A DNA stretch of 41,423 nt from Lingula anatina (GCF_001039355.2 NW_019774269.1:38691-80113); one strand, 5' to 3'. Positions 21,981 through 31,840 are shown, numbered from the stretch's first letter. Numbers and translations are program-made. Notes: a model not told the origin generated them from the sequence alone.

Positions 21981-23644
21981 TACAGACTTGACATTTAATA
22001 TGGAATATTTCAGTTTCGAAGGTATGCCTAGTTAACAGTGCGCTCTTTTTTCGAAATTTCCGATCTCATATAAGATATATGAACGGAGAAGTGGGTAGTC
22101 AGGTGTATCGCTACCAATTAACTGACTACCATGTCTGTTGCGCTGCTGCATTATGTAATATGCAGTGATTTAATTGGGTGGTGCTCCTTTGGGTTGGTCA
22201 AAGCTAGGCTTTGGCAAAGCATGGTTCTGTCAAAAAAGTATCCATATGTCGGCAACTACTGAATAGAAGAATTTGAAATTTTGCATGCAAGCGGTCGGTT
22301 TTGCAGAGCGTTAAATGAGCCAAGCAGTGTATTACAGAATTGTTAATCTGTGGCAGAATGCAGCGAAAAAGACAGACATTGCCAGACAGATTATAGCGCC
22401 AATTGGAACGGTCCGCACAGTTTTATAGAGTAATGCCCAGACTGATGTACCTACACAGAGTCCACACCCAATGTATTGAGATCTTACCACCAGGGTACAG
22501 GACCCACTGTCTTTCGGGATACTCTGCTGCAACTAAACAAAATCCACCCAGTCTGTTCAGAATGAGGGGCAACTTGCCACCAAAACGCGTTTTTCAAGGC
22601 CCCTAGCGCACACCAAACTGATTTTAGCAGGTAAGAATACCAGACGACCTCCAAGGTACCCATTGTAAACAGCAAAACATCATCGTCTGTTTCTCTAATG
22701 AATTGGGGACCATGACCGTTTCTGGATAGAACACTGAAACCGCGTGGCTTTCTTTATTGAGATCAGATTTCACCTGCACCGTCCAACTAGTCAAAACAGA
22801 GTTTACAGACATCCAGAAGAGACCTACGACGATGCGTTTGCCGCGTCTAAAATGATTAGGGTCGTTGACAGCGTCAGTATTTGGAGTGGATACCACATCG
22901 GTGCCAAAACACCAATGGTAGTCATCGACGAAAACCTGCACCAGATCAAATAAAGGAAAAATCTGGGAAACACTTGACTATCATTTGATAAGGGGCACCT
23001 TAGGAACAATTTTAGGTTGCACAGTGAGATTGTCGGTTCACACAGAGCACTTTTAATAGCAGATAACTTACAGAACCAAGGGAATGAGCAGCTGCCTTGG
23101 TCATCAAAGTCGGGACATTTGAACCACATAGACAATATGTGGGTAGGCCATTACTCGCCGAATCAACGGGCTACATGTTCTACAACAAAACTGGGCCAGT
23201 TGGACAAGTTTTGACCGATGCCTGGAATGTTATTCCAGATTGAACTCTAAAAAAACTTTCCCAAGAAATGCTTTGTCGCTTGAGAGCGCTGGTAGCAGCC
23301 AGAAGAGGTCAGGTGTAACAGCGTCCGTTGCTATGACTAGACGCTGGCATGAGGGTCATTACTGGAGCGTGTAACTTATTTACAGACGATAATTTGGAAA
23401 ATATGTAGATCTTAAATATCTCTTTTAATGAACGTCGTATGACATAGAATAGACAATGTATTTCTGTTTGCTTCACTGGTGAATTCAAGCAATGAACTGA
23501 TGTCACCATGAGATCAGAAAGATAATAAAAAGTTATTAAAACCCGATTTTAATCCTTATTTTCATTTATCAGTCAGCAAAATAGGAAAAAACTGATGAAA
23601 AATGATTTGGAAAAAAATATTCCATATTAAATGTCAAGTCTGTA
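21981..23644 (+). mobile_element. Decayed Tc1-like DNA transposon
   Basis: The terminal inverted repeats are TACAGACTTGACATTTAATA (continuing TGGAATATTT) at the left and the exact inverse at 23615-23644. The outermost TA on each side is the expected target duplication. At about 1.66 kb this is the normal size for a Tc1-like element, and a degenerate transposase fills the interior on the + strand. Confidence 0.88.
22330..23320 (+). pseudogene. Tc1/mariner transposase relict
   Basis: Scrambled across frames by stops and indels, but family landmarks are visible in order. IEIRFHLHRPTSQNRVYR (22753-22806) matches the region after the first catalytic aspartate, which is here replaced. IWSGYHIGAKTPMVVIDENL matches the usual WGGI..G.TPLVVI.GNL. 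ADNLQNQG retains the second aspartate, and SGHLNHIDNMW corresponds to the SPDLNPIEHLW block, with the last acidic residue changed to D. The C-terminal RLRALVAARRGQV follows near 23280-23320. DD34E-type elements normally need all three acidic residues. With two altered and the frame broken this copy is dead. Confidence 0.85.
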
Positions 23645-24250
23645 GTTCTGCACTGACAATCCTGAAAAATAAGAAGATGCTAATGTTAAATTTAAATGTA
23701 AAACAGTAAAAATTAAAATGTATTAGTGGTAAAATACTCAACAACCACCGGCTCCTGGCTCCTATTACATAATTACGGATTTCATGCAGTTTTTACCAGC
23801 TATTTGACAAAATTTTGTTCTTAAAAACTTCAAGTTATGATGCCAACAAAACAAGGAAACCAGCAAAAGAACTTAGTGACTATAAAATGAAGCTGTTCTT
23901 TTAAAATACAGTGTTGAATTGTCCTCATTTTTAAATGTTAAAATCAAGGTTTATTTCATAACATAATAAAAATAATAATAACCATTTATATTCTTGTCCT
24001 GTGCTTAAAGCATGACTTGAAAAGATTTAAAAAATCTTCTCCGTCGTGTTTGGTGATGGACCTTGGGACCTGAAATGTATGTACAGGTACTATATTGCTT
24101 AATAATATGTAATAATATATATTCTTCAATAAGTGTTCAGTGCACCTTATTATTTACATGCATGCAACTGTACTGAAAATTTTTTACAATTATTTAGAAT
24201 AAACAAATTGGACAAGTTAAACTTGAAAAAAGGCCACACTGTGTCAACTT
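23645..24250. other. AT-rich sequence, nothing recognised
   Basis: No conserved frame or element ends. Possible terminal part of the minus-strand gene that follows, but no exon could be supported. Confidence 0.35.
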
Positions 24251-24260
24251 ATCAATACGC

Positions 24261-24283
24261 AGTGTGTGTGTGTGTGTGTGTGC
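24261..24283. repeat. (GT)n microsatellite
   Basis: Short GT tract at the left end of the duplicated unit; the homologous tract in the other unit is the long one at 25377-25626. Confidence 0.9.
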
Positions 24284-24355
24284 ACGAGTACATGCACGAT
24301 CACATTCCATCAGTGTAATAAACTAATCCCTATTCTATTGACCCTGCTGTCTTAC

Positions 24356-24403
24356 CTCTCTCCTTCACATCCTCTGTCACAGTTGTTGTGTCTTTGACAT
24401 CAA
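24356..24403 (-). CDS. Cassette exon A2 (48 nt, phase 1-1)
   Basis: Minus strand: acceptor TTTTTTTCTTCAG, exon encoding DVKDTTTVTEDVKER, donor GAG|GTAAGA. Compared with its duplicate A1 it differs at a few bases without a stop or a frame change. Confidence 0.5.
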
Positions 24404-25372
24404 CTGAAGAAAAAAATGGAACACAAATTTAACATTCAATGGCTGTCCACAACAAGAATCCAATACATTATTTAACATAGTCAAAGAAACATTCAAAGAT
24501 TTAAATCACTGAACGGTGAATAAAAAATTTAAACTCAGTGTTTGTGTGTGAGAATCTCCACCCTAAAGTCCATCTGTGTGTTTACATTTTTATGTGTGTT
24601 AAATGAATCCCCGTTAAATTGTCCTAAGCTTATTATCTTAGGGCGTATTCCCATAGATTTTAGATCGATCTATCCCCGTGGGGAGTCTCACCAGATTACT
24701 GTCAGATAATCCGGCTTAAATGTCCGTCCCGCCTACTACAAGCTGTAAGGGGGTAATTAACTTTCGTGCCCGCTCGGCTGACAGCTATTTAGCGTGAACC
24801 CCCAGGGAGTTAGGTCGATCTAGTTTGGATCGATCTAATCTCTGGGAATGGGGTCTTACAGTACCTTTTTCTATACTGTCCTCAACATCTGAAACAATTT
24901 TTATCTATGAAATTGGCTAAAGAAGAATGATATAAAATAAAAACTTAACATTCCATATCTGTGCATGTTCAAATAGGATTCAGTATTACAATTTATGGCA
25001 GAAACATTCAAATATTTTTATGACTTAAATATGCTAAAGACTTTGCTTGAGCAACATGCTTGTGGTGTGTATGTGCATGTGTGTATGTGGGTTTGTTAGT
25101 TTATGTATGTGTGCACACATGTTTCATAAGTATATATAAAAAGTCATAACTATTTTACTGAGATTCCTGTCTTACTTATCTCATCAATACTTAGGGTCTT
25201 TACAAGTGTTACATTGTTCTTGTCTTTCAGTTTGGTATCAACTGAAAGATAGTTACAGAACAGAACTGAATTTTCAAGACAACATTATGTGTGTTCAATC
25301 TTTACAGAGCAAAAGCATTAATTTATCAGAAGATAAAGTATCTTCTTAAGTCTGTCAAAGACCAGACTTTGT

Positions 25373-25416
<44 letters not shown>

Positions 25417-25554
25417 TGCATGTGTGTGTGTGTGNNNNNNNNNNNNNNNNNNNNNNNNNNNNNNNNNNNNNNNNNNNNNNNNNNNNNNNNNNNNNNNNNN
25501 NNNNNNNNNNNNNNNNNNNNNNNNNNNNNNNNNNNNNNNNNNNNNNNNNNNNNN

Positions 25555-25593
<39 letters not shown>

Positions 25594-26803
25594 TTGCATG
25601 TGTGTGTGTGTGTGTGTGTGTGTGTGAACATGCACAATCGCATGTCATCAGTGCAATAAATAGATCCCTATTCTATAGATCCTGCTGTCTTACCTCTCTC
25701 CTTCATGTCATCTGTCACAGTTGTTGTGCCTTTGACATCAACTGTAGAAAAAAATGAAACACAAATATTAAACATTCCATGCCTGTGCACTACAAGGATT
25801 CAATACCATAGTCAAAAGACGCATTCAAAGATTTAGCTCACTGAACAAGGAATAAAAACACAATGTTTGTAACAGGCTGATCTAGAAAGAATTTCTGACA
25901 GTTTTCCAAATTATGTTTGTTGATCCATTATGGGCCGTCTTCTGACAAAAAAAATTAGATCCCTATCAATGTCAATTTGAAAAATTCTGACCATCTTCCA
26001 GAAGACCCAGAATCGCCCCTGTTTGTGTCTGAGAGCCTGTTTGTGTGTGTGTACATTTTAAGTGTGTTAAATGAACACCTGTTAATTGACCTTACTGTCT
26101 TACCTCTCTCGGATCCTTGCTGCCCTCAGCATCTGACACACTCTTTGTCTTTGATATCAGATAAAGAGAAAAATGATATCAAATACAAACTTAACATTCC
26201 ATATCTGTGCATGTTCAAAAAGGATTCAGTAGACCTATTACAATTTGATGAAGACACATTCAGAGATTTAATTGACTTAAAAATAAATAAATAAATTATC
26301 TTCTTAAGTAAAAGACCATATATACTTCACTTGAGCAACATGCTTGCGGTGTGTACATGCATATGTGTATGTGTTTGTTAGTGTATGCATTTGTGCAAGT
26401 ATATTAAAATTCATAATATTATTATTTTACTGAGATTCCAGCCTTACCTATTTCCTCAAGGGTCTTAACAATTGCTACAGTATTCTCTTCTTTGGTATCA
26501 CCTGAAAGAACAGAATTGAATTTTAAGGAATACCAATTATGTGAGTATGTTGGAGACAAAGAGAAGCGTGTTAGTCTGTTAATCTGATTGTATTCAGTGA
26601 GAGTTCCCATGGAGTTCGTGCACATTTGCTAGGTCTCCAAATTCATTATCAACAGCCCCTGAGGGTCCAGACTTGCACCCTGAGAGTCAGGGCGTTGTTG
26701 AATCCTTGCCAAAAAATAAAAAAATACATCTTGTTGATTGAATGGAGCAATGATGAGGACTTACCACTGGTGTGGACTTCAGGCTTGTACGTGTAATTCA
26801 ACT
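24356..26803 (-). CDS. Unidentified minus-strand gene with tiny repeated exons
   Basis: On the minus strand, splice-flanked segments occur in this order: 26803-26765 (39 nt), 26501-26448 (54 nt), 26132-26104 (29 nt, weak), 25741-25694 (48 nt), 25241-25176 (66 nt), 24888-24860 (29 nt, weak) and 24403-24356 (48 nt). Acceptors are of the TTTCTTCAG/TTCTTTCAG kind and all donors read GTAAG. The five good exons are all phase 1-1 and multiples of three, so any subset can be joined in frame. They encode short acidic Thr/Lys/Glu-rich peptides: LNYTYKPEVHTS, DTKEENTVAIVKTLEEI, DVKGTTTVTDDMKER, DTKLKDKNNVTLVKTLSIDE and DVKDTTTVTEDVKER. I recognise no family; the composition suggests a flexible linker or stalk. 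Neither the 5' nor the 3' end of the gene was found. The call rests on splice consensus, phase and preservation between duplicates. Confidence 0.5.
24641..24855. mobile_element. PIF/Harbinger-like MITE, copy 2
   Basis: 215 bp flanked by TTA (24638-24640, 24856-24858). Sister of 12401-12626, with a different short stretch in the middle (AGCTATTTAGCGTGAA in place of AGCCCCCATTACCCC). It ends exactly at the donor of weak exon B2, contributing the last base of its GTAAG. Confidence 0.88.
24860..24888 (-). other. Weak exon candidate B2 (29 nt)
   Basis: Minus strand: acceptor AAAATTGTTTCAG, 29 nt encoding DVEDSIEKGT, donor ACT|GTAAG. Not a multiple of three, so its inclusion would shift the frame of the surrounding phase 1-1 exons. 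Probably skipped, or a decayed relative of the A-type exon. Confidence 0.3.
25176..25241 (-). CDS. Cassette exon E2 (66 nt, phase 1-1)
   Basis: Minus strand: acceptor AACTATCTTTCAG, 66 nt encoding DTKLKDKNNVTLVKTLSIDE then I, donor GATAA|GTAAGA. Twelve bases longer than its duplicate E1 and still in frame; VKTL is shared. Confidence 0.5.
25377..25626. repeat. (GT)n microsatellite with assembly gap
   Basis: GT repeat interrupted by 120 N at 25435-25554, so the true length is unknown. The His/Thr and Cys/Val open frames across it are artefacts. Confidence 0.97.
25694..25741 (-). CDS. Cassette exon A1 (48 nt, phase 1-1)
   Basis: Minus strand: acceptor TTTTTTCTACAG, encoding DVKGTTTVTDDMKER, donor GAG|GTAAGA. 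The changes from A2 are conservative in number and keep length and phase. Confidence 0.5.
25932..26021. repeat. Partial hAT-like MITE
   Basis: Matches the interior and right end of the element at 5899-6063 (ATCAATGTCAATTTGAAAA, GACCATCTTCCAGAAGACCC, CGCCCCTG). The left end is lost. Confidence 0.75.
26104..26132 (-). other. Weak exon candidate B1 (29 nt)
   Basis: Minus strand: acceptor GAGTGTGTCAG with a poor pyrimidine tract, 29 nt, donor GAGAG|GTAAGA. Upstream sequence (GATATCAAAGACA) aligns with the start of the 48-nt A-type exons, but the ancestral acceptor position reads CTG instead of CAG and the A-type frame has a TGA. It looks like a broken A-type exon. Confidence 0.3.
26448..26501 (-). 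CDS. Cassette exon E1 (54 nt, phase 1-1)
   Basis: Minus strand: acceptor TGTTCTTTCAG, encoding DTKEENTVAIVKTLEEI, donor AAATAG|GTAAGG. Joins in phase with the 39-nt exon upstream (TSG then DTKEE). Confidence 0.5.
26765..26803 (-). CDS. Short exon (39 nt, phase 1-1)
   Basis: Minus strand: acceptor ATCTTATTCCAG, encoding LNYTYKPEVHTS, donor CAGTG|GTAAGT. Most upstream exon of the minus-strand series that I can support; it lies outside the duplicated unit. Confidence 0.45.
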
Positions 26804-26993
26804 CTGGAATAAGATGGCACATTTATTTGTTATTCACAAGTTATGATATAGATTAAAATATAGACCAAAATGTATTTGACAGTGTTAAAGGACCATTTCA
26901 ACATTTCTTTCCATAGGTAATACTTTATAGTATTGTGACATCAAGTAATCTTCTATTTCCATATGTAATACATGACAGATGTAAAAGGTAATA

Positions 26994-27306
26994 GGGATAA
27001 TAACTCTCCGTCTTGGCCAAAAAATGAATTTTCCTAGAGTTAACAACAACTTTCCCATACTTATCAATGATTAATGAATCCATTTTTACATTCAAAGTTA
27101 GTCCCTGTTTTTTTCTGAAAAGTTTTTTTTGTTTCCAGAGTATAGCCATCAATGGAGGTCATGTGGTCTTAAGACAAGCTCAGATATCTGAATAATATAG
27201 CTGTAACTGCTGTTTTTGTGGTAAAACAAAATATATTATATTTCTATGAGTTGTTCACAATGTTTTAATTGTGAAATATAGATCTCATACGAAGAGTTAG
27301 TATCCC
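26994..27306. mobile_element. GATAATAACTCTTC-family MITE, copy 2
   Basis: Starts AGGGATAATAACTCTCCG and ends CGAAGAGTTAGTATCCC. Collinear with 3108-3444 through ATAGCCATCAATGGAGGTCA. Confidence 0.75.
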
Positions 27307-27343
27307 TTTAGTTCACCTTTTATTTCCATTGGTTATATCATAG

Positions 27344-27484
27344 AGAACTATGAGATCAAGCATGTTTTATTTCCATGTCCAGTCCTCCCCAAGTACAGGT
27401 CACTTCCATGCTGTCCTTGGTGGTCACCTGGAGGCACCTGTTCCTAAAGGGTTCAGGCTCCCATGTCCAGCCAGACCCAGGGTG
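27344..27484 (+). other. Exon-like segment, 141 nt
   Basis: On the + strand a TATCATAG acceptor and a CAGGGTG|GTAAGG donor bound 47 open codons in phase 0-0. The minus strand is also open over the same bases (ending in TGA at about 27356, containing VTTKDSMEVTCTWGG). I cannot choose the strand; it may be neither. Confidence 0.25.
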
Positions 27485-27839
27485 GTAAGGCTGAATGATT
27501 GAATGAATGAACAAATGAACAAACAAACTTACAACCAAACAAACACTCAGACAAACAAACAACAAACAAATAAATAAATAATTTGATGATATGTTAATGT
27601 CTCAAATGAAAAATGAAATATATATATACACACACTAACTGATAAATCAAATACACCAGAAGAAATGAATGAAGGTATAAATAAATACTTAAACATGTTG
27701 GACTTAAAATTTTCTTTTTCAATTTCAAAGAAAAATCATTTTAAATTTTTTACCTCAGATCATTATTTTTGTAAAAAAAAAAAGTATAATACTAACATTT
27801 TGTGGCTTAATGAATTTCCATTCCATATTTTAGCCCTTA

Positions 27840-27985
27840 GGCAGGAGAAACTCTCACTGGGGGTCCCATCCCCCAAGGGCAGTTCCCTGCTCACCACTTT
27901 GGCCTTCAATAAATTGCTTTTCAAAACGATTCTGACTGTGGCCATGGCTGTTCAAAAGAAAAAAAATAAAATAAAATAGAAAGAA
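27840..27985 (+). repeat. SINE-like repeat (GGCCATGGCTG family)
   Basis: GGGCAGGAGAAACTCTCACT through GACTGTGGCCATGGCTGTTC, with an A-rich tail of AAAATAAAATAAAATAG. Related copies follow at 28436-28575, 28600-28705 and about 28960-29100. Confidence 0.65.
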
Positions 27986-28040
27986 ATCCTATCAATACAT
28001 CTTTTTGATATTTACACTGTAGACATTCAAATTGATCACT

Positions 28041-28165
28041 GGGATAATAACTGTTCGTCTTGGCCAATAATTGAATTTTCCAGGAGTAAACAACAATTTT
28101 CCCATACTTACCAATGTTTAATAAATCCATTTAAGTAAACTAATAAGTTTTTTTTTGTTATAATC
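28041..28165. repeat. GATAATAACTCTTC-family MITE, truncated
   Basis: Left half only: GGGATAATAACTGTTCGTC through CCCATACTTACCAATG. Confidence 0.65.
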
Positions 28166-28435
28166 TCCTAACTTTATTCTTCAGCCCTTCTGACCTTTTA
28201 TCTTGTAGTCGAACCTAATTGTTAACTTTAATTATCAATATTATCAATTGAGGGCTTTAAAAGATAATAGCTGTTGTCGAATTTTCTTTTTACAATCTTA
28301 ACACAGATTGGTTAGGAATTAAACACCTGCATGCATTAACATCATACCTGGTACATGTATGTTAGGGTGACAGTTATTGAACAAAAGCATGTTAATATCT
28401 TCTTTTAAAAAGTTGACCTGCCCATATTGGTGTAT

Positions 28436-28705
28436 CTGGGCAAGTTGACACCATGCTGGGTGTCCTATACTCCAAGGGCAGTTCCCCTGCCCACCACTGT
28501 AGCCTTTAAAAAGTTATTTGTCAAGATTACTCTGACAGTGGCCCTGGTTGTTAAAAATAAAAAATAAAATATCTGTCCTGAGAGATGGGACACCCATACT
28601 GGTGAACCTTAACAGGTTCACACCTCGCTGCCCACCACTTCAGCCTTCAAAATGTTGTTTCTCATGATTACTCTTACTGTGGCCTTGGCTGTTCAAAATA
28701 AAATA
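28436..28705 (+). repeat. Two SINE-like copies in a row
   Basis: 28436-28575 and 28600-28705, each with the GCCCACCACT..AGCCTT.AAAA.GTT block and a GTGGCC.TGG.TGTT.AAAATAAAA end. Same family as 27840-27985. Confidence 0.6.
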
Positions 28706-28787
28706 TGGAATGTAATGTAATCCTTGATTACCCATATATCTCTTAGGATTGAATACAATCTACCACATTTTCATGCCTTTATCATAG

Positions 28788-28857
28788 GTGGAATTCTTGG
28801 GCAGGAGAATATCTGGCTGGAGAGCAGGAAGGTGTACTCTGTGAGGAATGGATAAAG
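28788..28857 (+). other. Exon-like segment, 70 nt
   Basis: Acceptor TTTATCATAG, donor ATAAAG|GTATGTG. In one frame (phase 2 in, 0 out) it is open and encodes WNSWAGEYLAGEQEGVLCEE followed by WIK, which looks protein-like and Trp/Cys-bearing. It could be an upstream exon of the REJ gene on the same strand, but I do not recognise the domain. Confidence 0.35.
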
Positions 28858-29131
28858 GTATGTGAAAATACCTAAATATATTCATTTTCTTTTTCAGATT
28901 ATACTATTTGTGGCTTTTCAAATTTTCACTCTATGGTGGAAGCTGTGGGCAGCAGCACCTCTGCCCTCAGAGAAGGGACACCCAAATCATTGTGTATTGC
29001 AAGGTTGACACCACAGTGGGTGACCCAGCCTCCTAGGACAGTCCCCTTACCAAACACCTCCAGCTGTCAGATTATCTGAAAATAAATTTTCATATATTAT
29101 ATTGGTAATGGTATTATCATTTCTTTTTCAG

Positions 29132-29170
29132 ACTGGTTCCTAGCTTGCAACACAATAAATAATATAACTA
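29132..29170 (+). other. Exon-like segment, 39 nt
   Basis: Acceptor CATTTCTTTTTCAG, donor AACTA|GTAAGT. Phase 1-1, open, encodes WFLACNTINNIT with a possible glycosylation site. It does not join in phase to the segment at 28788-28857, so at least one exon between them would be needed. Confidence 0.3.
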
Positions 29171-29442
29171 GTAAGTATATGATAGGCTTGTGTGGGACAT
29201 CTTTTCTTCCAGGTATGCCTGTCTCTACAGTCTATTACTCTGCTGTTAGCAAATTTCAAATGAAACAATACTGCCCCAATTCCATCGAACTGACACAATA
29301 AGGATATCACATATTCAAAGATATACATGCAATAAAAATTAGATAACAGTGAATTAACTCTGTGATTGTGCAAGAGAGTCTGCTTATTGTGTGGGTACAT
29401 TTTTAAAGTGTGTTAAATGAATTCCTGTTAAATTGACCTTAA

Positions 29443-29525
29443 AGGGATAATAACTCTTTGTATGAGATCTATAGTTCACAATAAAAACATTGTGAACAAC
29501 TCACAGAAATATATAATATATATAC
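29443..29525. repeat. GATAATAACTCTTC-family MITE, inverted end fragment
   Basis: AAAGGGATAATAACTCTT followed by the reverse complement of the other half (ATCTATAGTTCACAATAAAAA). Confidence 0.6.
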
Positions 29526-29576
29526 ATGTACTGTTGTACAAGAAAAACTGCAGTTATAGCTATTCCCTTAGCAAAT

Positions 29577-29940
29577 TTTTAAGCTTCCTGCACACTGTTT
29601 CTGCGTATGCGCAGCACATTCACAGTAAGGGTTTCTGCGCATGCGCAGCACGCCCCATTTGCATGGTAAAATACGCATTTCCCGCACACTCCTTGCACAT
29701 CTCCTGCACATGCAGTTCCTGCACATCCCCAACACCACAACCAGCACACTTCTTGCATACCTCCTGCGTACTTCTTGCACACCTTCTGCGTACTTTTTGC
29801 ACACCTCCTGCGTACTTCTTGCACACCTTCTGCGTACTTTTTGCACATATACTGCGCACTTCTTGCACACCTCCTGCGTACTTCTTGCACACCTCCTGCG
29901 CACTTTTTGCATACCTTTTTGCACATTTCCTGCACACTAA
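29577..29940. repeat. 22-bp minisatellite (TTGCACACCTCCTGCGTA)
   Basis: From about 29749 to 29915 there are eight units of CTTCTTGCACACCTCCTGCGTA with alternating C/T variants; some adjacent pairs form a 44-bp higher-order unit. Before that (29577-29748) the motif is degenerate (CCTGCACA, GCGCAGCAC). Because 22 is not a multiple of three, all frames on both strands stay open here; these are not genes. Degenerate relatives occur at 32400-32590 and 33020-33400. Confidence 0.92.
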
Positions 29941-29949
29941 TTTAAATAT

Positions 29950-31840
29950 TTTATAACAATTTAAATTTCACTCGCTTGTTTTTCAATCACTTGATATTAA
30001 ATCTACAAAGACAGGTTTTGAGTTACATTTGAAGACATGCCACATCAGGTTTTGAGTTACATTTGAAGACATGTGCCAACATCTTAAAATTTTATTAAGC
30101 ACGTTAGAAAAGTTAAAATTATCCTTTGGAATTCTGTTTATCAACAACAAACAAGAAATTACAGTCATATATTGTGCTTTGTTAATCAAATTAAAAAATC
30201 AAACAAAATTAGCAAAATCCAAGCCATGTCCATATATCTCTTCTTTACATCTTTCTGCCACATTTCTCTTCTTTACTCATCCTGTCCTGCTCCGTCCATC
30301 TAAAAAAAGAGTACACCATAAAGTCCTACAAATTCAATGCTAAACATCCAAATTTTAAACATCCACGTTGAGGACAAAAAACATTTCAAAATACACATAA
30401 CTGTTTGATAAGTCCTAAAATCAAGTTGAAGTGTTTATTGTTCATATAAAGAAAAGGTAGAAAGCTAGGCAGAAAAAATGTATTGGATATTTAAAGAAAA
30501 AAATGCTAAAACTGCTTTGAAGAATACTTTATTCCTCACACATCTACATGATGTTGAAATCTTAGGATTATGGCTGCATTCATTTATTCACTTATTTTCA
30601 ACATATACTTGAGAATAATAACAAAATTTAAAGAATTGTTGAATGATATAATCAACTTGCAGTTAGTGATGTTCCATTTTAAAACTTACTCTGCACAGCT
30701 CTTTCAACTAGAGAATCCTTCACAAAAGACATTGTCACTGACATTTCTTGTGGGCTGAAAAACTCTAGTAACTTCTTTATCACAAAGGTACAGGTACTTG
30801 ACTTTTTGGTACACTTTGTGAGTGTTTCAATGAGCCACCAACTATAGATATTCACAGCAAAGTGTCCCTTCCAGTCTTGTCATGCCAGGTTCTGTATGTT
30901 GTCTACTCTCTAAGATCACCTGAAATAAACAATTATTCAACAAATATCCATTTGTTCAAGTAACACGGTGAGGACAGATTAAATTATATAGATAATATTT
31001 AATAAACCACAAACCAAAAATTAAATGAAATGTAAATTTTTTTTTCTTTTTTTTTAGATTCNTGTTTTTTTTTTCTTTTTTTTTAGATTCAACTGCATTT
31101 GAAGAAACATTTTTGCGAGCAATTGATCATAGTTTTATAAGAAATGAAGAAACTAAACAGTAACTGCATTCTGTATCCTTGTTTCTTTGTTGGCTAAAAG
31201 GGAAGTGTACATTATAAATTATAACTTATCTAATGTAATATAGATATGATGTTTACAATGTACACTACAAATTAGATCAGTTTTCTCATTTTCAATTGAT
31301 TAGATGCCCAAATGATCCAATGCATTACTGTAATACAAACCTTCCTCAATCCAATTTTTCTACTCTCTGTACTCTTCCACTATGCTCCTGAATTTGAACT
31401 GGCTTGATAGTATACAACCTTTACTCATTTGCTGCTTGTCTCATATAAACAAAGACTTAGACGGGATACCACACATCTGATAACACCAAATAGGTGCCAT
31501 GGTTACTGTAATTGGTGTAACAATAGCTACAGTTGACTGTTAAACCCTAGGCTTAAAGTGTAATTGAGCATGATTTATAATAAAACGTATCTTTAAAAAT
31601 ATTAATTTGTCCTCGTTTCCCACCATTTATGAGGGATAGTACTATACCCTTTATGGTCACTTACTTTTACATTACATAATATATATTAGGCAGGATTGAA
31701 ATTCCACTTTTTAAAACAGCCTAGGTCAAGTAAAATCTGACTATAACCAAGATAAAAATCTGATTAAATAAGGTTGACTTTCAATATAATAGAAGAAATA
31801 TGAAGTTAGTGAATATCATCATTAAAACAGTAAAAATACA
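29950..31840. other. AT-rich sequence without a supported gene
   Basis: One 33-bp direct duplication around N 31062 (TTTTCTTTTTTTTTTAGATTC twice) and a minus-strand acceptor-like site near 30915 without a convincing exon. A 30-bp direct repeat (CAGGTTTTGAGTTACATTTG) lies at about 30012-30071. Confidence 0.4.

Larger units (their letters stand above)
24250..26640. repeat. About 1.3-kb tandem duplication carrying three short exons each
   Basis: Left unit about 24250-25330, right unit about 25580-26640. Corresponding landmarks: (TG)n followed by CATGCAC.ATC.CAT, then CCTGCTGTCTTACCTCTCTCC (24344 and 25682), then AACTTAACATTCCATATCTG (24944 and 26188), then GAGCAACATGCTTG.GGTGTGTA (25049 and 26334), then the third exon. 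The spacing of homologous exons is 1,338, 1,244 and about 1,270 bp. A hAT MITE remnant lies only in the right unit and a Harbinger-like MITE only in the left. Confidence 0.85.

Noticed and set aside
22403-23214. Short open frames on both strands near 22.4-23.2 kb as host genes
   Set aside because: They are pieces and antisense shadows of the decayed Tc1-like transposase bounded by terminal repeats.
25291-25757. Cys/Val and His/Thr open frames
   Set aside because: Translation of a (GT)n microsatellite and a run of N.
29749-29915. CRISPR-like regular repeats
   Set aside because: The units abut without unique spacers, and the genome is eukaryotic; this is a minisatellite.
29462-29956. Long open frames on both strands rich in His/Cys/Ala or Arg/Cys/Lys
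   Set aside because: All six frames are open because the 22-bp minisatellite lacks stops; there is no non-repeat coding sequence around it.
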